From positions 1 to 64,000 of the forward strand of contig NZ_JACIEI010000016.1 in NCBI RefSeq assembly GCF_014196805.1: a stretch of 64,000 bases of DNA. The letters are read 5' to 3'. The notes beneath the pieces are model-generated. The model did not search any database. It was not told the origin of the DNA and saw only the letters and a program-made list of their open reading frames with translations. The DNA is from Sulfitobacter undariae. Its GTDB lineage: Bacteria; Pseudomonadota; Alphaproteobacteria; Rhodobacterales; Rhodobacteraceae. Positions within the stretch are counted from its first letter, which is position 1. Each line of letters begins with the position of its first letter. The translations under genes were made by a program, and so were the position numbers. Below, piece after piece: positions 17,249 to 24,726 of this stretch.

Positions 17249-17530
17249 TTAGTCTTCAGGTCGAGCTGCAATCCCGAGAGCGGCACCTGCGACCGGCGTG
17301 AAGCCCTTACCCTTGGCCTGAGCTTTCTTCTCTTCAGTTTGCGAATGCGTAACGTCAATCGTAGCGCGCTCGGGGGCTTCGGGCGATGATTCTGGCGCGC
17401 CGGAATGGACAGCCCCGACAGCAATGATTGCACCCAAGCCGGGTGCCGAAGTACCAGCTGGCTCTGCTGAAGCTGATGTCGTAGTGATTGCACAGAACAT
17501 GATTGCTGTGTTGCGAAGGGTGCGAAGCAT
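17249..17530 (-). CDS. Small secreted protein (93 aa)
   Basis: AGAGGAAA precedes the ATG. The first 22 residues (MLRTLRNTAIMFCAITTTSA) have a basic start, a hydrophobic core and an SASA end suited to signal peptidase. The mature part is rich in Ala, Glu and Pro and has no cysteine. No family is recognised. It is transcribed divergently from the secreted Cys-rich protein at 18010. Confidence 0.6.
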   Translation of the reverse strand: MLRTLRNTAIMFCAITTTSASAEPAGTSAPGLGAIIAVGAVHSGAPESSPEAPERATIDVTHSQTEEKKAQAKGKGFTPVAGAALGIAARPED

Positions 17531-18009
17531 AATATTTCCTCTAAGAACTATGTAAGTGGAGCCAAAGTATCTGGCCTTTTGAATAAGCCCAAACCCCTGA
17601 AGATATGCAATTTCAACTATCTGTTATCTGATAGCAGGGTGCAACCCACTTATCCAATAACTAGAAGGAGGGTATGATCTGGCTGTGTACAGCCACACCT
17701 TCCGATGTGGGGGGTACTCAGCGAAAAAACCGCGAAGTTGCAACGTCAACATGTCTCGTAGCGCGAGCGACACTTTGGGCTTGAAGAAGATATTTTTCGC
17801 GTCACAGCGCAAATTTGGGGAGCAGATCGCTGTTATGCGGACCTTTCAGACCTTCGCGGCAAGTGCGCCAATGTCAGTTCAGCGAACTGTTCAACAAACG
17901 GCGGTTTTTGGAAGGGAAAGTGCTTCAGACGAGTCGTGTTATTGCATAACATTTATATACATCATCCCCTATGGAAATGGATTTTGAATATAATTAGATG
18001 GAGATTAAC
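17531..18009. promoter_or_regulatory. Divergent intergenic region between two secreted-protein genes
   Basis: Both flanking genes point outward, so their promoters should lie here. Dispersed repeat B copy 2 is at 17837-17878. No intact gene is supported. Confidence 0.45.
17837..17878. repeat. Dispersed repeat B, copy 2
   Basis: GCGGACCTTTCAGACCTTCG followed by CGGCAAGTGCGCCAATGTCAG, closely matching 9714-9755. Confidence 0.75.
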
Positions 18010-18333
18010 ATGACACCTTACAAAATCAACTTTAGGTTAGCCGCAGCATTATGCGGGTCTATGGCATCAACCTCGCCGGCCCTTGCGGAGGCAACCCTTT
18101 GCAATGCCCAAGGAGCATGCGTTGGTGTCGCCTCATGTGAAATAGTTGGAGACTCGGCCTGCGCAACAGGTCGCAGTGGTGGTTACGCCTGTCATATAGG
18201 CGGTGCTTGCGGAATTATAGCTCTTCCTGATACTCAATCAGAAAAGAAAAGTAATATCGTGGTGCAGAGTGAAGAACCAAATGCAGCTCAAGGTGTCGGC
18301 AAAGCAAATGTGGATACCAAAATCAAAAAATAG
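18010..18333 (+). CDS. Small secreted cysteine-rich protein (107 aa)
   Basis: GGAG lies 9 bases before the ATG at 18010. The N-terminus is a signal peptide ending SPALAEA. The mature part has seven cysteines within about 60 residues (ATLCNAQGACVGVASCEIVG and on) that could form disulfides in the periplasm or outside. The tail is Lys/Asn/Gln-rich. I do not recognise a family. It is divergent from the secreted protein at 17249. Confidence 0.65.
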   Translation: MTPYKINFRLAAALCGSMASTSPALAEATLCNAQGACVGVASCEIVGDSACATGRSGGYACHIGGACGIIALPDTQSEKKSNIVVQSEEPNAAQGVGKANVDTKIKK

Positions 18334-18885
18334 TTTGTGTTTACCATAAGCTAACGGCGAGTCGCACGAGACAGATATCGCGCGGCTTCCCCTCAATCAT
18401 AGCAAAAAATGTAGTCCAAAAGCCCTCATTATTTGCACGTATGAGAAGCAGTCAACTTTCAACTGCCAAAGACCTCGTTCAAAACTCAATAAGTTGTTGA
18501 ACGTTTTGAGCTGTCTCGCAACAGCGGACATCCATGGATCGCGCAGTATCGGTCGAACTGGGCTCTAAGCCGCCGTTAGCTGCGTAATGCATCAAGGTCG
18601 GGTTCTTTGGATCATCGTGGACATCGCGTTTTGCAATGTGGCGCTTAAAGTTATGCGCTTTCATAAGGTGTTTGTATGCGGACAAGGGAACTGCATTCAC
18701 AAACTTAGAATAAAGAGTGTTGGATTCAGTTTCTGTTTTTCGTGCTACCCCTTTGTGAGCAGCAAGAAAAACAAAAACTGAATCCATCATTATAAGACCA
18801 AACGAAACACCGTGCAGCTGAGAGGAGAACCCGAACTGCGTGCTTGGCCGTCAAAGGGGCGGCGCTTAAGAAGAAGGATTTCCGC
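18334..18885. other. Intergenic stretch with dispersed repeat A
   Basis: No gene is supported in 552 bp. A minus-strand frame at 18479-18790 reads through repeat A and is doubtful. The repeat copy is at 18565-18605. Confidence 0.45.
18565..18605. repeat. Dispersed repeat A, copy 3
   Basis: GCCGTTAGCTGCGTAATGCA followed by TCAAGGTCGGG, matching the first half of the copy at 11366-11412. Confidence 0.7.
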
Positions 18886-19215
18886 ATGAACCGGAAACAA
18901 TTTTATGCGTGGGTGCAATTATTCATCACGCAAAACAATATGGATCTGCAAAACGCAGTTCGACTGATTGGTAGTGCGCCAGCTCTTATGCGACTTCAGG
19001 ATGAGAGACCATCTATCGCACTGCCTTGTAATAGATACCTAAGGGTGCGTCGTGTGCTGAACCGGCTGTATGGCTGGCCCAACTTTGAGACTGTCAGGGA
19101 AATTAGGTCTTATGGAGCTGCTGATGTTGCAATGATCTATCCAGCTGACTGTATCGAGGGTTGTCATGCGCTCACAACCATTGCTGTCGAGCAAGACGGT
19201 GAGGTTGTGGTATGA
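18886..19215 (+). CDS. Hypothetical protein, first of a two-gene operon (109 aa)
   Basis: AGAAGGA precedes the ATG at 18886. The soluble, mixed-charge protein has no recognised motif; the middle (YLRVRRVLNRLYGWPNFETV) is basic and could bind nucleic acid. It overlaps the next gene by 4 bases (ATGA), so the two are coupled. They lie between the secreted-protein genes and the integrase gene. Confidence 0.6.
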   Translation: MNRKQFYAWVQLFITQNNMDLQNAVRLIGSAPALMRLQDERPSIALPCNRYLRVRRVLNRLYGWPNFETVREIRSYGAADVAMIYPADCIEGCHALTTIAVEQDGEVVV

Positions 19216-19625
19216 GCTATATTAGGCGTGAAGAAAGCCTGGAATCTATGGCGGCAAGAGCAATCAATGAAGGCCTGAGCTTTGGTGAAAACTATGCGTT
19301 CTTCGGTCCAGAGTTGAGCACCTATCACAAACGAATGCTGCAAGACACATTGGCACGCCTGGCGTGTGGCGAAGTGTTTGATGTGCGGGATGATGAGTGC
19401 GTCTGCGCCATGGGTGCAGCACTGGTCAGTGCCGCTAACAATCTTCAACCAGGTTATGGAAACCGAGTTCTCAATGTCTGTACGTATGAGGATTTCTTGA
19501 TCAGCACAGAGCTTGAAGACCTGAGGTGGTTCATCCTGTGTTGGCAGAGCTTTAGCTTGGTAAGAGGCCAGGTGCGTGCCCGAATGGCGGCTCGGAGGCT
19601 GCTCGCCGAAGTCGGCGATGCCTAA
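19212..19625 (+). CDS. Hypothetical protein, second of a two-gene operon (137 aa)
   Basis: Coupled to the upstream gene by a 4-base overlap. It is a soluble protein with no membrane segment or recognised motif. Its stretch with cysteines (DDECVCAMGAAL and NVCTYEDF) and the C-terminal arginine-rich helix (VRGQVRARMAARRLL) are the only notable features. Function unknown. It faces the convergent integrase gene. Confidence 0.6.
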   Translation: MSYIRREESLESMAARAINEGLSFGENYAFFGPELSTYHKRMLQDTLARLACGEVFDVRDDECVCAMGAALVSAANNLQPGYGNRVLNVCTYEDFLISTELEDLRWFILCWQSFSLVRGQVRARMAARRLLAEVGDA

Positions 19626-19942
19626 ATTTAGTGAAGCAGGAAGCCGAATTTACTCGGTTTCCTGCGATGTGCAGGTGTGAGGCGGGTACAGAACATTCCG
19701 AATTGGGATTGAAGTTGTCCGGATGGTGCCCAGCTCGACAATACGAGTTACCTGACAAATCAGGCAACAGAAAATTGATAATCACGCCGGCTAGAAAACC
19801 CTACACAGATCAAATCGCTTCTGGAAAAATATGCGGCTCAGTGTGCTCGGCACGGTATTGATATCCGCTGTAAGAGTAAGGACTTTGCATCAGGCAATGA
19901 CAGGCAATAACAATAAATGACCTATTTTTCCTCAAAAGGTAC
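19626..19942. other. Convergent intergenic stretch, nothing recognised
   Basis: A 317-bp region between the unknown operon and the 3' end of the integrase gene. Only unsupported short frames are present. Confidence 0.4.
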
Positions 19943-22078
19943 TTAGCGACCGACGATTTTCAGGCCGTGTTTCTCAGCTCTGGCGCTGAGCAGTGTAGGC
20001 TTTGAGCAATGGATCGGGCTTCTAACCGATTTGGCGTCAAACGGAATTTTGCAGATATGGTCATGAAGGGTATTAATTGAAATCCCATTTTGTGCGTAAG
20101 ATTTTTCCCCCTCATCAAGAGGCTCGTGCCCCATCAGATTGCGTTTGATATATCCGGGAACGCTGCCATCCATCAGGTCATGGTGAAATGTTGTTCGAAG
20201 CGCGTGGAAATCCAGACCATGCCAATAGACGCCATTCTTTTTACGGTAGTGGTTAAAAGACTTTGTGAAGTTTTCTGTAAAATTGTCTTTGCTTTTGCCA
20301 CGCGTCATTGTTGGGAACAGTCTTTTGCTGCCTTTGATCCGAGCTCGCTTAACCAGTTCCATGAAGTTAAGTTCGATAAGAGCTGGGTGGATAGGGATTT
20401 TTCTGAAACCCGCGTCAGATTTCACAGAGTCTCCCACTTGCTGGCGGATGCGCAGATATGCGATATTTTTATCGGTTGAAATATCGTTAGGGCCGAGCTG
20501 CGCACCTTCTTCACTGCGTAGCCCATGACACCGAGCAAGTAAGGTCATCCAAAAGATCGGATCGTCCTCGCTTTTCGCTCCGCCTTGGAAAACAGGACTG
20601 CTAAACAACTGTTGTTCACGATCGTCCCATTTTTCCCGCTGAATTTTGTCCTCAGTAGCTTTCAGGCGTTTTGTTTCATCATTGCTGAAGCCGCAATCCT
20701 TGAAAATATTGGTTTCAGTGATGCCGAGACTATGGAGCATCGTCCCTATCCGCTTCGCACAACGGACATGACGCTGATAGGTTTCAACTCTCATTCTTGG
20801 GACTATCTGAGCGAGGCGTGCATCTCTGATTTCTTCTTCATTGGTGCAACCAGCCTTATGTAATTGGCGCTCTGCGAGGTTCATCGCTCTGGTCTCGTCA
20901 TTTTGCACCTGTTCGATTAATTTTAGGTAACCGTGGTCAGCTCTGATACCTGTCCATTTGCCGTGATTTTTTGGAATATTGCGGATAATCGCAATCGCGT
21001 CGTCAACTTCATCTTCTTCTATTGCGCAGATGCTTTGATTTTTTAGTAAATCAACCCAAATGGCTTTGGCAACTTTTAGGCTTGGAAGAGAGCTGCTTAC
21101 CCACTTTTTGCCAGAAATGGTGTCAGGCTTTTGCTTTCTCTCCCAGTCATCCACGCAGCCGTTTCGCTTGAAATCGATGTAGATATCGAAGCCTTCACTG
21201 AGGGAGACATCATCACCTTTTTCAAGCAAAGCAATCGTCTCTTCAGAGCATGCCCTTAGCAAATTCTTGGAGCGCAGAATTTCTCGAATATTCGATGTGT
21301 TGGTTTTATCGGCTGTCAAAGGTTCGCTATGCGATGCCGTCGGAACGATTGCATGCTGGATTATATTTTTTGGTTTCAGTTGAGGGGCTTGCGGAGCAGC
21401 AGAGGGGGCTTGATCGTCTGTAAAAGTGACTGCGAAAGCTGTTTCCAGCGCTTCACTTGCTTTTGGAATAGATGGCTTGGGAGTAGGAATCCCCAGATCC
21501 GATCTGATGGCATGGCGGAAAATTGGGGTTTGTTCACTGTATTCACCGCGATCTCTACTTTCACGTTCACGACTGATGTCGATTGAAACCTTTAAGGCCT
21601 CAAGAGCGAGAGTGGCATAGGTGAGTTTAACATCCGGCAATGCAATATTGAGGCGTTTGGCAACGCATTCTAATGGGGCCCTTACAGCTTCCCAGTCCCT
21701 CAGAAAGATAGCCTGACGGAGGGCTTCTTGTATCGCCTGCTCGCGTTCTGACGCAAATTCAGCAGCAGCAAGGGATCGCGGACCTGTGGTCAGGCGCGTT
21801 TTTTCAAAGGCGGCTATTTCAAACCGAACCAGTTCGGTGAGAAGCCCTCTTAATGTGTCTTGGTCCATATTTGGACACCCCCGTGCATAATCGAAGGCAA
21901 GAGAGGTCATCGCCGTGAGGCGTGCGGTGATCTCTCTTGCGTCAGAAGGGATGTCGGTTCGTAAGGAAAAAAATAAAAATGGGTTTGATCCCATTTTTGA
22001 CAGTTTGGGCATTCTTCGTCGAAAGCAGAAGTTGTCGGCTCGTTTTTCGAGGTAGAGAGGAAGGCTGGACTTAGGCAT
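19943..22078 (-). CDS. Phage-type tyrosine integrase (711 aa)
   Basis: The N-terminus (LYLEKRADNFCFRRRMPKLS) is of the kind found in DUF6538-type integrases. The C-terminal catalytic domain has Arg in CHGLRSEEGAQL, a lysine in RKIPIHPAL, His625-x-x-Arg628 (FHALRT), His in LMGHEP and the nucleophile Tyr661 (KSYAQNG). The chosen start is the ATG at 22078, with GGAG upstream; an upstream GTG at 22117 is also open. At 711 residues it is a long member. It lies 140 bp from the 3' end of tRNA-Asn and reads away from it, the usual arrangement for an element integrated in a tRNA gene. Confidence 0.88.
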   Translation of the reverse strand: MPKSSLPLYLEKRADNFCFRRRMPKLSKMGSNPFLFFSLRTDIPSDAREITARLTAMTSLAFDYARGCPNMDQDTLRGLLTELVRFEIAAFEKTRLTTGPRSLAAAEFASEREQAIQEALRQAIFLRDWEAVRAPLECVAKRLNIALPDVKLTYATLALEALKVSIDISRERESRDRGEYSEQTPIFRHAIRSDLGIPTPKPSIPKASEALETAFAVTFTDDQAPSAAPQAPQLKPKNIIQHAIVPTASHSEPLTADKTNTSNIREILRSKNLLRACSEETIALLEKGDDVSLSEGFDIYIDFKRNGCVDDWERKQKPDTISGKKWVSSSLPSLKVAKAIWVDLLKNQSICAIEEDEVDDAIAIIRNIPKNHGKWTGIRADHGYLKLIEQVQNDETRAMNLAERQLHKAGCTNEEEIRDARLAQIVPRMRVETYQRHVRCAKRIGTMLHSLGITETNIFKDCGFSNDETKRLKATEDKIQREKWDDREQQLFSSPVFQGGAKSEDDPIFWMTLLARCHGLRSEEGAQLGPNDISTDKNIAYLRIRQQVGDSVKSDAGFRKIPIHPALIELNFMELVKRARIKGSKRLFPTMTRGKSKDNFTENFTKSFNHYRKKNGVYWHGLDFHALRTTFHHDLMDGSVPGYIKRNLMGHEPLDEGEKSYAQNGISINTLHDHICKIPFDAKSVRSPIHCSKPTLLSARAEKHGLKIVGR

Positions 22079-22162
22079 TCTCTGACTCCGGTCGGACTCC
22101 GTGCATTTGGCGTGCACCTGATGTGTCTTTTGGAGTGCAATAGTTGTGACCTGAAACGAGAA

Positions 22163-22187
22163 AAGGCACCCTATTGGGTGCCTTTTT
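22163..22187. terminator. Bidirectional terminator between integrase and tRNA-Asn
   Basis: GGCACCC-TATT-GGGTGCC with T-runs on both sides is a strong rho-independent terminator. It would end tRNA-Asn transcription on the minus strand. Confidence 0.8.
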
Positions 22188-22216
22188 CCTTAAATATCAA
22201 CGCCTTGCGGTGTTAA

Positions 22217-22291
22217 TGGCTCCGACGGTAGGGATCGAACCTACGACCAATTGATTAACAGTCAACTGCTCTACCGCTGAGCTACGTCGGA
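22217..22291 (-). tRNA. tRNA-Asn (GTT)
   Basis: A complete 75-nt cloverleaf with encoded CCA; the anticodon loop is CTGTTAA, anticodon GTT. Its 3' end faces the phage-type integrase gene. It is a candidate attachment site of the accessory region; I did not find a second copy of its 3' end in the window. Confidence 0.95.
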
Positions 22292-22349
22292 ACGGTCTGC
22301 ATCGTATAGCGTCGAGAAATTCAGACGTCTAGGGGGGGACGGCATGATT

Positions 22350-23282
22350 TTACGAAAAAATTTCATCTTTTTTCAAAATCGTAAAAGTTGCGGATTCTTG
22401 TAGGGGGCCCTCGTGCTTGACCAGCCCGCGTCCACGCAGGTCAATCAGATGTGCCAGCACGTTGCGGGTGGCCGCGCCGAGTAGGGCAGGCGGTGTTGTA
22501 GCGTATATTTCGCGGGCAAGTTCGGGGGCACTGGACGGGGCTGTTCTGAGAAGCTCCAGAATGGATGCTTCGCGTGAAAGGCGGTGATTGATCAGCCACT
22601 CAAGGCGATCTGCTGTATCGTCAATGGCCGCCCCATGTCCGGGGTAGAAGATTCGCCAGTTGCGTTGCTGTAGGCGTTTGCATGAGGCCATGAAATCGGT
22701 GAGGTCGCCGTCTGGAGGCGAGACAAGCGAAGAGGCCCATCCCATGACGTGATCCGCAGTAAAGCATGCATCGCCCCAGCGCAGGCTGATGTGGTTGCCG
22801 ATATGGCCGGGGGTGTGCAGGACTTCTAGTTTCCAGCCTGCGTGTTCTATGATCTGGCCGTCCTTCAGTATGACATCGGGCGTGAAGTCGGTATCGATTC
22901 CCTCACCACCCCCGACAGTACCAGCGGCTGCGAGTTGCTGCATGACTGGCGATCGTCCTGCATCGGCCGTGCCCAATGCCAGAATGGGCGCGCCTGTCTG
23001 GTCGGATAATCTGCGGGCCAGTGGCGAATGGTCAAGGTGGGTATGTGTCACGATGATATGGCTGATGTGCTGCGTTGGGCCGACTGCGGCCAGAATGGCC
23101 TCAAGGTGCGCCGTGCTTTCGGGGCCTGGGTCAATAACTGCCAGTGCTGTGTCGCCCAGCATATATGTGTTGGTGCCACGGTATGTCATGGGCGAGGGGT
23201 TCGGCGCTACAATCCGGCGTAGGCTTGGCTCCAGAGTCTCAGCAATACCAATAGGGGGATCGAATGCGTCAGGTGGCAGCAT
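22350..23282 (-). CDS. Metallo-beta-lactamase-fold hydrolase
   Basis: Encodes 310 residues. HTHLDHS at about residue 100 is the HxHxDH metal-binding motif, with further His ligands in LHTPGHIGNH, a metal-ligand Asp in CFTADHVMG and a late His in FYPGHGAA. The C-terminal winged-helix-like part (ARNVL...RGRGLVKHEG) is of the LACTB2 type, a family with members that act on nucleic acids or thioesters. The exact substrate cannot be told. It is divergent from the histidine kinase gene, 44 bp away. Confidence 0.85.
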   Translation of the reverse strand: MLPPDAFDPPIGIAETLEPSLRRIVAPNPSPMTYRGTNTYMLGDTALAVIDPGPESTAHLEAILAAVGPTQHISHIIVTHTHLDHSPLARRLSDQTGAPILALGTADAGRSPVMQQLAAAGTVGGGEGIDTDFTPDVILKDGQIIEHAGWKLEVLHTPGHIGNHISLRWGDACFTADHVMGWASSLVSPPDGDLTDFMASCKRLQQRNWRIFYPGHGAAIDDTADRLEWLINHRLSREASILELLRTAPSSAPELAREIYATTPPALLGAATRNVLAHLIDLRGRGLVKHEGPLQESATFTILKKDEIFS

Positions 23283-23326
23283 GGTTTGGGCTTTCGTTTG
23301 GATCAGACAGGTCTTAAGTCTAGACT

Positions 23327-24646
23327 ATGTCATTTGATTTGCTCAAACACTATATGCCACGCGGTATTTACGGGCGCGCTGCCCTGATCCTGCTTTTGCC
23401 CGTCGTGTTTTTACAGTTGGTGGTCACTGTCATCTTTGCTCAACGCCATTTTGAGGGCGTCACTTACCAGATGACGGATGTTCTTGTGCGTGAACTCAGG
23501 TTGGTACTAGACGTAACCGACGCGGCTCCCACGGCCCTGGAAGGGCAACGCGCTGTTCAGCAACAGCTTGGCGTGTTGGACATTATCACAACGCCTTCAG
23601 AGGTCGCAGAGCCGCCAAATGATCGTGTCTGGTATGATTATTCGGGAAGCGTGATGATGCGCCGTCTGTCCGAGCAGTTGGATGGATATGTTGCCGCGGA
23701 TTTGGTGACAAATGGCGAGGTACGGATTTATGCGCAAAGCCGTCATGGCCTGCTGGCGATCGACTTTGACAGGCGACGGATATCAGCCGCGAACCCGCAT
23801 CAGATGTTTGTCTATACAATAGCCTTTGGTATCATAATGACATTGATCGCCAGCATCTACTTGCGCAACCAACTACGCCCGATCAAACGGCTGGCCCGTG
23901 CCGCCGAAGCCTTTGGCAGGGGGCGGCATATGCCCTACACCCCCTCAGGTGCGATTGAGATGCGTGCGGCGGGCAATGCCTTTGTTGACATGCGCCATCG
24001 GCTTGAACGCCACATAGAGCAACGCACCTTGATGTTGTCTGGTGTCAGTCATGATCTGCGGACACCGCTTACACGTCTGCGGTTAGGATTGGCCATGCTG
24101 GATGATCCAGAGGCCGAGCCTTTGTTGGGGGACGTGGCGGACATGCAGGGTATGCTGGATGAGTTTTTGGACTTCGCCAAAGGGGCTGCAGAGGGTGACC
24201 CTGTTGACGTTGATCCACTCGCCATGGTCGAAGACATCGTAACGGGAGCTTGCAGGGCAGGGCAGGACGTAACTTTGATGCCGCGCGAGGGAGAAGGGCG
24301 GGGCACTGTGCAACTGCGTGAAGTCGCGATGCGCCGTGCGGTTGATAACCTGATCTCGAATGGGGTGCGCTATGGTGCGCGCGCAGAGGTCTCGGTGTTG
24401 TTAACTGAGAAAACCCTTCGTATTCGTGTCGAAGACGATGGCCCGGGCATCCCCGAGGCGCAGCGCGAAGAAGCTACACGGCCCTTCACGCGTCTTGATC
24501 CGTCGCGCAATCAGGACAAAGGTGGCGGCGTCGGCCTTGGGCTGGCGATCGCTGTCGACATTGCGCGGAGCCATGGCGGGATATTGAGGTTAGGTGTGTC
24601 CGAGCGTTTGGGCGGTTTACGTGCAGATATTGTGATTGCGCGGTGA
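23327..24646 (+). CDS. Sensor histidine kinase (EnvZ-like)
   Basis: Encodes 439 residues. A membrane segment (about 16-36) is followed by a periplasmic loop, a second membrane segment (about 160-180), a HAMP linker (RPIKRLARAAEAFGRG), the phospho-acceptor motif GVSHDLRTPLTRLR and an ATP-binding domain with NLISNGVRYG, EDDGPGIP and GVGLGLAIA. No response regulator gene is adjacent, since the gene upstream is the divergent hydrolase gene. The domain order is that of EnvZ-type osmosensors; the signal is unknown. The ribosome binding site is weak. Confidence 0.88.
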   Translation: MSFDLLKHYMPRGIYGRAALILLLPVVFLQLVVTVIFAQRHFEGVTYQMTDVLVRELRLVLDVTDAAPTALEGQRAVQQQLGVLDIITTPSEVAEPPNDRVWYDYSGSVMMRRLSEQLDGYVAADLVTNGEVRIYAQSRHGLLAIDFDRRRISAANPHQMFVYTIAFGIIMTLIASIYLRNQLRPIKRLARAAEAFGRGRHMPYTPSGAIEMRAAGNAFVDMRHRLERHIEQRTLMLSGVSHDLRTPLTRLRLGLAMLDDPEAEPLLGDVADMQGMLDEFLDFAKGAAEGDPVDVDPLAMVEDIVTGACRAGQDVTLMPREGEGRGTVQLREVAMRRAVDNLISNGVRYGARAEVSVLLTEKTLRIRVEDDGPGIPEAQREEATRPFTRLDPSRNQDKGGGVGLGLAIAVDIARSHGGILRLGVSERLGGLRADIVIAR

Positions 24647-24686
24647 GGGGAAGCAGCCGTTAACGGATAGCGCGCATTCCTGTGAC

Positions 24687-24722
24687 ACCCAGCACCCCAT
24701 ACGCGGGTATGTGGTGCTGGGT
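24687..24722. terminator. Hairpin between convergent kinase and permease genes
   Basis: ACCCAGCACC...GGTGCTGGGT forms a 10-bp stem with a nested inner stem, between two convergent genes. There is no T-run, so its terminator role is inferred from position. Confidence 0.6.
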
Positions 24723-24726
24723 CTGG

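Noticed and set aside
18479-18790. Minus-strand frame of 103 codons
   Set aside because: Its C-terminal third is a translation of dispersed repeat A and no start signal is visible.
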